Positions 25,295 to 33,522 of a DNA stretch of 64,000 nt are shown piece after piece. The first letter of the stretch is position 1. Each line of letters opens with the position of its first letter. The stretch is from Rhizobium sp. FY34 (GTDB lineage Bacteria > Pseudomonadota > Alphaproteobacteria > Rhizobiales > Rhizobiaceae), in NCBI RefSeq assembly GCF_005222845.1, contig NZ_STFZ01000036.1, positions 43,908-107,907 on the forward strand, read 5' to 3'. Both the position numbers and the translations under genes were made by a program. The notes below the pieces were generated by a model that saw only the letters and a program-made list of their open reading frames with translations, searched no databases and was not told the DNA's origin.

Positions 25295-26626
25295 CTAGTT
25301 CGCAACGCGCATTTTATCCGATGACCTCCGAAGCCTTTCCGCCCGCCGTTCGAATATCTCCTGAAGAACGTTTTGCGCGCGAATGCTCACGATGCTGAGT
25401 ACGCCTTCGGTGATACCATGTGTCGCTTCACTATAGCCTTGAAGGTATATGCTGGCTTCGACGCCCGGTTCTGTTTCTACCCGGTAGTTTCGGTTCACCA
25501 CGAACTGCCCAGTAGCGTCCTTAATCAGTAGCTCACCTATATCGGCCAACAGCGCTGGTTGCCCTGTTTCGTAGCCGGTTGCCAGGACCACAAAATCGCA
25601 TTGCGTTTCCGAGACTTCATTCGTCATCATGTCTCGGAGTTGGAGATGAACATTTCCGTCAGCAACAGACGCATCCACGACTTCGGTGCTTCCCGAAATT
25701 TCGTGCTGAGCAGTGTTGGTAAGCCGCTCCAGATAAATTTTCGAGTACAGCGCCTCTAGCATAACCGGCGTTACGCCAGCGTAGTTCGTGTGCCGGATCT
25801 CGTCGGCAACGAGCCGGCGCCCGGCTTCAGGCAATCCGTAGAACACGTCAACGAACTCGGGGAAATAAAACTCGTCCAGAAATTTACTGGTTTCGGAATT
25901 CCGAAACCCCAAGCTCCGCATGATCACAGTGACACGGCTTTCCGGCAGCTCCTCAGGAATACTTAGCAATATCTCCGCAGCGCTCTGGCCTGAGCCCACT
26001 ACCGCTACCCGAAGTCCGCGGCGGCCTTTCCATGCGTCCACGAGCGACAGGAACTTACTGCTATGAGCGCAGCGGTCGTCCGGAAGATCTTTGAAAGCAG
26101 TTGGGATATTGGGTTTGCGACCGATCCCGACCACAACGTCGGCCGCTCTGATGCGCCGCCCGTTACTGAAAGATGCCTCAAATTCCGTAACCCGCCCGCC
26201 CTCAATCACAGGCTGAAGCGCCGTACACTCGTGCCTAGTGGATATCTCGACTTTGCCCAGGCGCTCGGCGACCCAAGAGACGTAGGCGGACAGTTCGATG
26301 CGATAGGGGAAAAGTGTGCCGAGGTTCGCGAACTCAACAAGTTTTCCGGTCGCCTTGAGAAAGTTCAGAAAAGAGAACTCACTTCGCGGGTTTCGAAGCG
26401 TAACCAAATCCTTGACGAAGGATGTTTGGCTTCTAGACCATGGAATCAACATGTTTTTCTGCCATTCAACGGAGTCAGCGCGTTCGGTAAAGATTGCCCG
26501 CAGGGTGGATTCCTGATGCCCGTCCTCGATGGCTGCTGCCAACGCGAGGTTTGCGGGACCACATCCGAGACCAAGCACGTCTACTGAATTCGCTGCGGCA
26601 TACAGCGTGTTTTTTCCTGACTGCAT
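25295..26626 (-). CDS. Lysine/ornithine N-monooxygenase-type flavoenzyme
   Basis: A 443-residue member of the SidA/IucD/PvdA family, which hydroxylates the side-chain amine of lysine or ornithine using FAD and NADPH. The FAD motif GLGCGPAN is at residues 19-26. The substrate-side signature WSRSQTSFVKDLVTLRNPRS is at 63-82 and the NADPH motif VAVVGSGQSAAEIL at 207-220. The start at 26626 follows a GGAGAG. No siderophore synthetase genes are nearby, so the hydroxylamine is more likely meant for the MetRS-like/cupin pair. Lysine as substrate is inferred from the aminomutase next door. Confidence 0.9.
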   Translation of the reverse strand: MQSGKNTLYAAANSVDVLGLGCGPANLALAAAIEDGHQESTLRAIFTERADSVEWQKNMLIPWSRSQTSFVKDLVTLRNPRSEFSFLNFLKATGKLVEFANLGTLFPYRIELSAYVSWVAERLGKVEISTRHECTALQPVIEGGRVTEFEASFSNGRRIRAADVVVGIGRKPNIPTAFKDLPDDRCAHSSKFLSLVDAWKGRRGLRVAVVGSGQSAAEILLSIPEELPESRVTVIMRSLGFRNSETSKFLDEFYFPEFVDVFYGLPEAGRRLVADEIRHTNYAGVTPVMLEALYSKIYLERLTNTAQHEISGSTEVVDASVADGNVHLQLRDMMTNEVSETQCDFVVLATGYETGQPALLADIGELLIKDATGQFVVNRNYRVETEPGVEASIYLQGYSEATHGITEGVLSIVSIRAQNVLQEIFERRAERLRRSSDKMRVAN

Positions 26627-26689
26627 AGTAACTCTCCCCTGTTGGAACAAGCATTGGATTCATGCTGCTGGGCACCGGAAAATCCGGGG

Positions 26690-28105
26690 CTAGCAGTGGT
26701 GACAGATATTCTTGAGGACGTTGTCGATAAGTTCTGTTCGCGTGGCCGGGTTCTGCCAGACGTCCCTGACGTCCTGGCGGAGATCGCGCAGCGGATCTCC
26801 TGAGATAAAAAATTTTCCGGGCTTGACCGACGGAGCGGCATAAACGGCCAGCCCGAAGTCAGGATCGTAGTATTCGAAACTGTGAACGTCCCTCTTGCCG
26901 CCACCGCCCAACGTGTCGACGACAAACGTGGGCGTGTTGAAGCCCGCAGTGGTGCCGCGGACGATCTTTTCCAGGGAAATGCCCCTAGCAATCGTCGTCC
27001 GGAGGTCCTCTGTCCCCGTTACGAGGTCGCAGAGATATGTATAGTATGGGTGAATGTTCAGTGTGCTGAGACGCCGCCCAAGATCGACTAAACAATCATC
27101 TCCATCGTTCACACCTCTCAGCAAAACGGCTTGATTACGAACAGTAATCCCACGTTCAAAGAGGAGTCCCGCAGCATCCTCGGTGATACCAGTTATCTCG
27201 TTCGGGTGGTTGAAATGAGTATGAAGGCACACTTCTTTGCGTAAATAGCGCCCTCGCTCAGACACTGCAGTGAGAGCGTTGAGCCAGCCTCGGTCAGTAA
27301 TGATTTTCATCGGCTGCACCGCAAGGCCCTTGGTTGCAAAACGAATTCGCCTGACGTTCGGAAGATCCAGTAACGCATCACCAATTGTTTTTAGTTGGTC
27401 CGGCTTCAGGCGAAATGCGTCTCCACCCGACACAACGATATCCTCAAGCTCTGGGTGTTCCGCTACATAGTCAAAGGCGTTCTTCCAACGCTCACGTCCA
27501 GCACCCAATCGGACTTTCGCGACCTCCTCGGTGTCCGTACCAACCGCATAGCTGCGCGTGCAAAAGCGACAGTAAACGGGACATGTGCTCGTCGGTAGAA
27601 ACAAAGCCTTTGTGCGATATCGATGGGTTAAGCCTGCCACAGGTGAGTCACTCTGTTCACCAAGTGTATCAAGACCAAGCAGAGGATGATCTTCCTCAAT
27701 CTCCGAGCCGAGTGGAAGAAACTGGCGCCGAAGTGGATCGGATATCGGCCCCGCCCAGTTGATCAAACTGATTATGTAAGGCGAGATTCGCATCGCCATC
27801 GGCGCGCGCTTCATTCCCTCGGTCGCGTCGTCCAGGAAGGACGGATCCACCAACGGCCCGACTAGCCGCTCTAATCTTTCCCTATTTATGACTGCGTTTT
27901 GTTCTTGCCACATCGCATCTAGGAACACTCGTTCAGAAACATCGTGCCAAGAGGGGATCGAGCGCCAAAATTCATCCCGGCGAAATTTCCGCCAGTAAGG
28001 CGCAAAATAATCATTTTGTGCTGGCTCCAGACGGTTCGGAATATGGTCCTCTATCCCTGTTGTCTGTTCGGCAGAAACTACATTCAATTCCATCACGTTC
28101 ACCAC
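26690..28105 (-). CDS. kamA: Lysine 2,3-aminomutase
   Basis: A 471-residue radical-SAM/PLP enzyme converting L-lysine to beta-lysine. The [4Fe-4S] motif CPVYCRFC has Cys175, 179 and 182, followed by Arg184. Asp360 (YLCDLVTG) and Asp397 (VVDTLGGGGK) with PLP-Lys404 match in spacing the Clostridium enzyme's Asp293, Asp330 and Lys337, the residues that hold the lysine epsilon-amine and PLP. This supports lysine as substrate. It is the first gene of the operon. The start may be the GTG at 28105 or the ATG at 28093. An inverted repeat lies just upstream. Confidence 0.92.
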   Translation of the reverse strand: MVNVMELNVVSAEQTTGIEDHIPNRLEPAQNDYFAPYWRKFRRDEFWRSIPSWHDVSERVFLDAMWQEQNAVINRERLERLVGPLVDPSFLDDATEGMKRAPMAMRISPYIISLINWAGPISDPLRRQFLPLGSEIEEDHPLLGLDTLGEQSDSPVAGLTHRYRTKALFLPTSTCPVYCRFCTRSYAVGTDTEEVAKVRLGAGRERWKNAFDYVAEHPELEDIVVSGGDAFRLKPDQLKTIGDALLDLPNVRRIRFATKGLAVQPMKIITDRGWLNALTAVSERGRYLRKEVCLHTHFNHPNEITGITEDAAGLLFERGITVRNQAVLLRGVNDGDDCLVDLGRRLSTLNIHPYYTYLCDLVTGTEDLRTTIARGISLEKIVRGTTAGFNTPTFVVDTLGGGGKRDVHSFEYYDPDFGLAVYAAPSVKPGKFFISGDPLRDLRQDVRDVWQNPATRTELIDNVLKNICHHC

Positions 28106-28110
28106 CCAAC

Positions 28111-28126
28111 ATCAGCTTGTGCTGAT
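28111..28126. promoter_or_regulatory. Inverted repeat upstream of kamA
   Basis: ATCAGC-TTGT-GCTGAT is a perfect 6-4-6 inverted repeat starting 6 bases upstream of the kamA GTG. It could be an operator for one of the island's regulators or an mRNA hairpin near the ribosome site. The DNA further upstream (28140-28200) is strongly AT-rich, as expected of a promoter region in this otherwise GC-rich replicon. Confidence 0.45.
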
Positions 28127-28335
28127 TTCCGCTGGGGCAGTCTTGCATTGTGTTTGACGTTAAGAGAATTATTTAAGGTTTTATATTTTTGAATATTTTC
28201 GAAACTAGAATTGAGCTGCTACCATCAGATGAGCCCGTCCTCGGTGACTGGTCTTTGATGCTATTTGTCGAGCATTCGGCTTGCTCCTGAATCGGGGTCT
28301 GAGTAGCAACGGAACAGAAAATCTACATAAGGAAG

Positions 28336-29030
28336 TCACGGCTCGTCGTCCGGGTCGGCGGCTTTCGGATCGCGTAGCGGTCTGAGTTCGCCTCGGGCAA
28401 CGAATTCGGGGAGAGTAAAGGCGTATCGGCCAAGCATGTTGACGTGACGAAAGCCGAGCGGGGAGAGGCGCGCGACATCCTCCGGCTTGACGTCGTAGCC
28501 TTCGGTGATGAGCTGGTTGAGGGCTGCATCCGTGTAGATCGTGTTCCAGAGCACAACAAGATTGACGACCAGCCCGAGGCTCCGAGTTGGTCTTCCTGAC
28601 CTTCACGATAACGCTGACGCAATTCTCCGCGTTTTCCATGGAAGATGACGCGGGCGAGCTGGTGGCGACCTTCACCGCGATTGAGCTGGATGAGAATACG
28701 GCGCCTGTAGGTTTCATCATCAATGAAGCGCAGGAGATAAAGCGTCTTGATAAGGCGACCGAGCTCCTGCAGGGCGCGAGCGAGGCGGGTTGGCCGGTCA
28801 TTGGTCTGGAGGGTTCGGGTGAGTCCAGCGGCCTGGACGACGCCGAGTTTGAGGGAGCCGGCGAGACGCAACAGATCGTCCCAATGGTCGGCGATCAGCT
28901 TCATGTTGATCCTGTTCGACGCGATATCGTCGAGGATGCCGTAGTTGGCTTTTGTATCGGCGCGCCAGAACCTTGCGCCGCCGACATGTGTTGCGGCGTG
29001 GCGTTTGACCCCACCATCGGCGCCGAAGGC
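28336..29030 (-). pseudogene. Tn3-family transposase C-terminal remnant, frameshifted
   Basis: The minus strand carries GVKRHAATHVGGARFWRADT, then IASNRINMKLIADHWDDLLR and RVIFHGKRGELRQRYREGQE in one frame. It continues after a frameshift near 28565 as VLWNTIYTDAALNQLITEGY and ends at 28336 (ADPDDEP). These are consecutive parts of the C-terminal third of Tn3-type TnpA, including the last catalytic region. The N-terminal two thirds are absent, so the gene is dead. It marks the left boundary of the repABC block and the right boundary of the AT-rich island. Confidence 0.85.
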
Positions 29031-29414
29031 TGACCCCAGTCACGCAGGAGAAACGGCAATTTCTTCAGCGCATTAATCTGACCCGACCGGGGTCATTCTC
29101 GCGCGCCGAAAGGGGTCAAACCTCAACACATAATCACACCCGGCCTCATAAATGCAAAACGTTGAAATTTGGTCCCTGCACCAACGCTGTTCCGACCCCC
29201 ATACGCCCAGTTCTTTATCTCATCTTCGCTTCCCTTGAATGAGCTGCGACGAGCCGAAAATCCTCTCTTCTCAACTAAGCAACTTATGTCTCAAGGGCGC
29301 TGATGTCGGACACATCGAAAACGGCGTGCATCGGCCTTTGGCAGATGCTACCAATACCCAGACCTTCTCTGAGTGAATACTCTCGCCCTCCTGCACAGAT
29401 AAAATGGGACATAT
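29031..29414. other. Region downstream of repC without a gene
   Basis: About 380 bases with no convincing reading frame. It contains a perfect 6-5-6 inverted repeat TGACCC-GACCG-GGGTCA at 29079-29095, with another GGGGTCA shortly after at 29116-29122. Such GGGGTC-starting sequences can be ends of Tn3-type elements, which would fit the TnpA fragment next to it, but this was not tested. Confidence 0.4.
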
Positions 29415-30629
29415 TCAGGCGCTTCGCCGTTCATATCCGGCATTCGCCTTCAACGCCGCCATCAACATCGGACCAAGGTTGAACTCGCCACGTTGTGCCT
29501 TGCGGGTGAGGTCGCGCAGATAGCCACCCGGTGAATGGATATGACCTGACCGTTCAAGGATGCAGGCAATGGCAATTGCGCCATTTTCCGGCCCCATGAC
29601 CTCACAGGCTTCCTGATAGGCTGACGGGCTGACACCCAGCATGGACCGGACAATAACGGCTGCCGACATCAGTTCACGCCATTGGTCTATTTTGCCGCCG
29701 GCACCATAATCGGCAATCTGCGGGCACGCTCTCAGTACCAAGCTCAACGGGAAGCACTTCAGCGGCTCGGTAATCCTTTGCGATTCCTGGTTGGACCTTT
29801 CGCCCGCTCTTTTTTCTTGGTGCGGTTCAAAATCATAGGTGGAATCAGGTTTTGTATTCTGTATGTGACGTTCATTATGGACAGCATTGCCGTCCATTTT
29901 TTCTGATTTTAATTGGGTTTCCAATTGCTTGACTATCTGTGTACGCAGGAGCTTCATTTCCTCAAGCACCGCAAGAACAGTTTCGTGCCTCGGCGTGCGT
30001 GGAAGGCGGGCAATAAGGGTCACATAGCTGGCTTCAATTGCCGTCCAATCACCAGCCGCCCCCTCCTCCATAGCAGCCGAAATCAGCTTGCGGACGTCAC
30101 GACGGCACAGCGTCAAAGCCTCCTTCGCACGCTTGAACCGAAGGCGCTCGTCCGCGACCTGCTGTGCAAGCTGCGCAAGCTCATCAGACCGCACGGCCAA
30201 GGGCGCAAGGCTGAAGCCGAATGCGTCCTCGATCTCGCCTGCCTTGCTACGGTGGGCATATCGTTTGCCATTTGGGCTATCGCGACGCTGAATAAGCCCC
30301 GCATCGACAAGCGCGCCAAGGTGACGCCGAAGCGTCGTACCGGCAATGCCATGTGCACGAATTGACAATTGTGCGTTGGAGGGAAACACGACCAGGCCAC
30401 CTTCATCGGCAAGGTGGGTCTCTGGATAGAAACTCAACAGAGCATGGAGCACGGCAAGCGAACGATCTTGGAAACCAAAAACATCCTTTGCCTCGCAGAC
30501 GTCGCGAAACACTTTCCACTTGTCTACAGCTTTCTCTAGAGTGCTCTGCGCTGTTTGAAGCTGATCTTTCACCAATGCGAGCGTCATCGGTCGCCGCCCA
30601 AAGGGCGTCGTTACATTTCCACCTTGCAT
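29415..30629 (-). CDS. repC: Replication initiator RepC
   Basis: A 404-residue RepC, the initiator of repABC replicons. The N-terminus MQGGNVTTPFGRRPMTLALV is the family signature. It is followed by a winged-helix region (AHGIAGTTLRRHLGALVDAG) that binds the origin and by a C-terminal helical domain (QWRELMSAAVIVRSMLGVSP). The origin of repABC plasmids lies inside repC, and an AT-rich stretch at 29807-29935 is the likely site. The upstream 201-base spacer to repB probably encodes the antisense RNA that limits RepC. Confidence 0.96.
   Translation of the reverse strand: MQGGNVTTPFGRRPMTLALVKDQLQTAQSTLEKAVDKWKVFRDVCEAKDVFGFQDRSLAVLHALLSFYPETHLADEGGLVVFPSNAQLSIRAHGIAGTTLRRHLGALVDAGLIQRRDSPNGKRYAHRSKAGEIEDAFGFSLAPLAVRSDELAQLAQQVADERLRFKRAKEALTLCRRDVRKLISAAMEEGAAGDWTAIEASYVTLIARLPRTPRHETVLAVLEEMKLLRTQIVKQLETQLKSEKMDGNAVHNERHIQNTKPDSTYDFEPHQEKRAGERSNQESQRITEPLKCFPLSLVLRACPQIADYGAGGKIDQWRELMSAAVIVRSMLGVSPSAYQEACEVMGPENGAIAIACILERSGHIHSPGGYLRDLTRKAQRGEFNLGPMLMAALKANAGYERRSA
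29807..29935. other. AT-rich stretch in repC, putative oriV
   Basis: A run of AT-rich DNA (for example TTTTTTCTTGG, CATTTTTTCTGATTTTAATT) within an otherwise GC-rich gene. In studied repABC plasmids the replication origin is an AT-rich segment in the central part of repC, which matches this position. The exact boundaries are by eye. Confidence 0.5.
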
Positions 30630-30688
30630 TTTTCTTCACCTTTCGTGAGGCAAAAGAAATCTGCTCACCAAAACGATGCCAAAGACTC

Positions 30689-30780
30689 TTGACTGTGATT
30701 CGTGGAAATGCGATTCTCGATCTTGCTTAAGGAATTGAGAGAGGCTTCCACGACGGAAACGTTTTGGGGCCTTTTTCTTT
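30689..30780 (+). ncRNA. Counter-transcribed RNA of the repB-repC spacer
   Basis: repABC plasmids encode a small antisense RNA in the spacer between repB and repC. Here a -35-like TTGACT lies at 30689-30694 on the plus strand with a weak -10 about 17 bases on. From about 30740 an imperfect hairpin starting AGGCTTCC and closing at GGGGCCT is followed by TTTTTCTTTT, like an intrinsic terminator. That would give an RNA of about 55-60 bases, antisense to the repC leader. Ends are estimates. Confidence 0.55.
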
Positions 30781-30830
30781 TGTAACGGTCTCTCCTTCTC
30801 GACCGGTTGATCTTGTGGCTGCCCACTCTT

Positions 30831-31835
30831 TCAGTGAGGGGAGCCGTCCTGATGATTGTATTCGCGCAGCAGCGCGGGCATTCGTTCCACCAACCAGCGC
30901 GCAAAGTCTGTTTCCTGCTTCGGAATCGTCACAGTTGCTCCAGATGGCGTGCTTTTCATGCGACCAAAGACCCTCTCGCCAAGCCTGAAGTCGAAGATCT
31001 CATCCTGGCCTGTCGTGCCTGACGTCTCAAGCTTGCCGCTCGCAGCGCGCACCGCCTGTAGGATCCGTTCCGCACTCTCCGCAGTTCGAAATGCTGGTGT
31101 TTCAACAATCTTGCGAACACGCTCGATCCTGCCTGAATCTTTCAGCAGTTCGGAAAACGCCGTCCATTTCGGACGGCCAACACCCTTTGCCCTACCTATC
31201 GCATGAATGATATCTTCAGGTATAAGGTCGGTGACACGGAACAGGTGAGAGACCCCGGCTTCTGACAGACCAAGGATTGGGCACATTGCACGATGCGATA
31301 GTCCGGCACTTTTCAACTGCACCGCCCACATTGCCTGTTCGATCCAGGTCAGGTTTTCCCTGACGCCATTTTCGAGAGACTGTTCCTCGATCAACTGGCG
31401 ATCAGTCAGATCCCGGACATAGGCTTTGATCTTGATGGTTTCTGGTCGCTCAGATTCCGCCATCATTGCCTTGATTGCGGCCCAGCGACGGTAGCCATAA
31501 GCAAGCTGATAGCGATCGGCTTTGCTGGGATGCGGTCGAACCAGTACAGGGATTTTCTGACCTTCCCTGGCAATAGATAGCTTGAGAGCCTCCAGCTCTC
31601 TCTCGGCCTCTTCATCATTGTCGAAGCGATCCTTATAAGGCGAGCGCTCCAACCTATCTGGATCGAGAGAAATGATGCTGTCTTCAGTTAGCTGCGTGAG
31701 CGCTCGTCCCACATTGGAAATCACCGGCGAGGAGTGACGGCGCGTCAACAACGACTTTTCGGAGCCTTCGGCAGCCGATGTCGCATCACTGCGATTTTCG
31801 GCGTCTGCCATTCTCTGAAGGATGCTCTTTTTCAT
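30831..31835 (-). CDS. repB: Partition protein RepB (ParB-like)
   Basis: A 334-residue ParB/Spo0J-like centromere-binding protein. It has the N-terminal RepA-contact region (MKKSILQRMADAENRSD) and the ParB nuclease-like box (IARGQ-type segment IAREGQKIPVLVRPHP, then YQLAYGYRRWAAIKAMM). The central HTH is RAMCPILGLSEAGVSHLFRV. The start at 31835 overlaps the repA stop (ATGA); the five-residue upstream extension is not needed. It binds parS sites, one candidate lying upstream of repA. Confidence 0.95.
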   Translation of the reverse strand: MKKSILQRMADAENRSDATSAAEGSEKSLLTRRHSSPVISNVGRALTQLTEDSIISLDPDRLERSPYKDRFDNDEEAERELEALKLSIAREGQKIPVLVRPHPSKADRYQLAYGYRRWAAIKAMMAESERPETIKIKAYVRDLTDRQLIEEQSLENGVRENLTWIEQAMWAVQLKSAGLSHRAMCPILGLSEAGVSHLFRVTDLIPEDIIHAIGRAKGVGRPKWTAFSELLKDSGRIERVRKIVETPAFRTAESAERILQAVRAASGKLETSGTTGQDEIFDFRLGERVFGRMKSTPSGATVTIPKQETDFARWLVERMPALLREYNHQDGSPH

Positions 31836-33046
31836 GTGCCACGCCCCCAAACCTTATGGATCAGGCCAAGAATTTCGGAATTAACGCGATCGGCACTCTC
31901 GATCGCACGTTTAAGCGCCTCACGACCGACTTCGCCGGCTTCGAGTTCGTAAAGGGTCTTCTTTGCGACCGCCGCACCTGCGATGGCCGTGGACTCAAGC
32001 GCCTCCGACACAAGAACGTCATCGCCGAACAGTCGGCGCATGACGCCAGACATGTATTTCTGCGGACCATCATTGGGGTTCACACGTGTCAGCAGGAAAC
32101 GGAAAAAATCATGCTCGAACTTGGCGCCAAACTGTCCAAGAACCTCCGAGAGGTCCGAAATCATGATGAGGAACTGATTGCAGGACGCGACATCGAGCAT
32201 CGCGGGATGAACCGTGATTATCAACGAGGTCGCGGCGTAGAGAGCCGCCAGCGTCGAGTAGCCGAGTGAGGGGGGGGTATCGATGATGACGATATCGTAG
32301 CGATCATCGACGCGCGCAAGAGCATTGCTCAACCGTTCAAAAAACAGGCCGAGATCATCCCTGTTCTTTGACGTCAGATAGGATGGAGTATCAAACTCGA
32401 AATCCATGAGCTCAAGATTTCCCGGCACCAGATCGACGCCAGGAAAATAGGTCGGGCGGATGATATCCGCCAAAGACCGGCGTTCATTGTCATAGCGAAT
32501 GGCGGCATATGCAGTTTCGTTATCGCCCAGATCGAATTCCGGTTGAATACCAAAAAGCGCCGTCATGGACGCCTGAGGGTCAAGGTCGAGACACAGAACA
32601 CGGTAGCCTTGAAGTCCAAGGAAATGCGCCAGATGGATGGACGTCGTCGTCTTGGAGCTGCCGCCTTTGAAATTTGCGGTCGCAATAACCTGGAGTTTCT
32701 CACCCTTGCGGCGATAGGGAAGAAGATCCGCAGCGTCGTCGGGCCGAAGAGAAGCCAGAAACGAGCGCAGCTCCTTCACTTGGTCCACGGTATAGGTGCG
32801 GCGGTTATTGTCGGCACGTTCCGGCAAGGGGCCCTTCCCTTCAATCGTCAGCTGTCGAAGCGTGCTTTCTGGAACCTTCAAAAGCCGAACGAGATCGAGC
32901 GTGGAAAACGTTCGGGCAAATGTCTTTTGCGCTGACGGCGGATAGACGGCTTCGCGCATGTCATTGAGTTCTGCAGACAGCTTCGACGTATAGACCCCGA
33001 TCTTCGATGCAGTATCTCTGACGTTCTGAGAAGCCGGTTGAAGCAT
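31832..33046 (-). CDS. repA: Partition ATPase RepA (ParA-like)
   Basis: A 404-residue ParA-type ATPase. An N-terminal HTH (MerR-like LVRLLKVPESTLRQLTIEGK) lets it repress its own operon. The deviant Walker A KGGSSKTT lies at residues 127-134 and the following ATP-binding motifs LCLDLDPQASMTALFG and IVIIDTPPSLGYSTL are clear. With RepB it segregates the plasmid. It is the first gene of the operon; short palindromes upstream (33146-33155 and 33173-33188) are candidate binding sites. Confidence 0.96.
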   Translation of the reverse strand: MLQPASQNVRDTASKIGVYTSKLSAELNDMREAVYPPSAQKTFARTFSTLDLVRLLKVPESTLRQLTIEGKGPLPERADNNRRTYTVDQVKELRSFLASLRPDDAADLLPYRRKGEKLQVIATANFKGGSSKTTTSIHLAHFLGLQGYRVLCLDLDPQASMTALFGIQPEFDLGDNETAYAAIRYDNERRSLADIIRPTYFPGVDLVPGNLELMDFEFDTPSYLTSKNRDDLGLFFERLSNALARVDDRYDIVIIDTPPSLGYSTLAALYAATSLIITVHPAMLDVASCNQFLIMISDLSEVLGQFGAKFEHDFFRFLLTRVNPNDGPQKYMSGVMRRLFGDDVLVSEALESTAIAGAAVAKKTLYELEAGEVGREALKRAIESADRVNSEILGLIHKVWGRGT

Positions 33047-33522
33047 TCTACCCTCTTGACGGTTATGATCGCGTTACGAGATCATTTCCGTCAGGGATGA
33101 CAGAGGGACTCCGATTCTTCAAGGGATTTTTCGTTAGCGAAACGTAAACATGTTTCTTCTGGGTCCCAAGGACTTTACAGCTGTAAAGGTCGCCCGCTGT
33201 TTACAGCCTGGGGAGACAGAAACACTGTGTGTGGTAGAGCCTCGTAGCGACCTCCCCTGCCCTGTTCACCCGAAGGGAATATCGCAGGAATGGTCCTTAT
33301 CGCAAAAATGCGGCCACAGCGCTTACCGAACCGACAGGCTTGGGGTCAAATGCAAAACGAGATCCCAAGCAAGGCGCTTGCCGACGGCAGAAACCGATCC
33401 ACCTCTGCGTCGCAGCCCCTCCCCCGTCACGATAGTGAAATAGCCTTTTCCGAGCCAGGGCATTAGAGACAAATGGAAGGCGAACGAGGCAGACGCCGAG
33501 CCCTGGGCGGATTTGCCGCCTA
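33047..33522. other. Upstream region of repABC without a gene
   Basis: About 475 bases between repA and the amidase end, with only shadow reading frames. It holds a 10-base palindrome AAACATGTTT at 33146-33155, the 16-base palindrome described separately, and a related half-site GTTTACAGC at 33199-33207. It should contain the repABC promoter(s). Confidence 0.6.
33173..33188. promoter_or_regulatory. parS-like 16-base palindrome upstream of repA
   Basis: CTTTACAGCTGTAAAG is a perfect 16-base palindrome about 130 bases upstream of repA. Known repABC parS sites are 16-base palindromes of the form GTTNNCNGCNGNNAAC. This one fits the central GC and the flanking C/G but has C/G in place of the outer G/C. 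A near-copy of the left half, GTTTACAGCC, follows at 33199. It is a good candidate centromere for RepB. Confidence 0.6.

Noticed and set aside
25295-26626. Siderophore (hydroxamate) biosynthesis enzyme
   Set aside because: The family fits, but there is no NRPS, NIS synthetase or acyltransferase of siderophore type nearby; the cupin/MetRS-like neighbours give a better explanation.
20147-28105. A true negamycin gene cluster
   Set aside because: Beta-lysine and hydrazine genes fit the skeleton, but hydroxylase, methyltransferase and amide-forming genes are not seen, and I recall a different N-N enzyme for negamycin. Kept only as a structural comparison.
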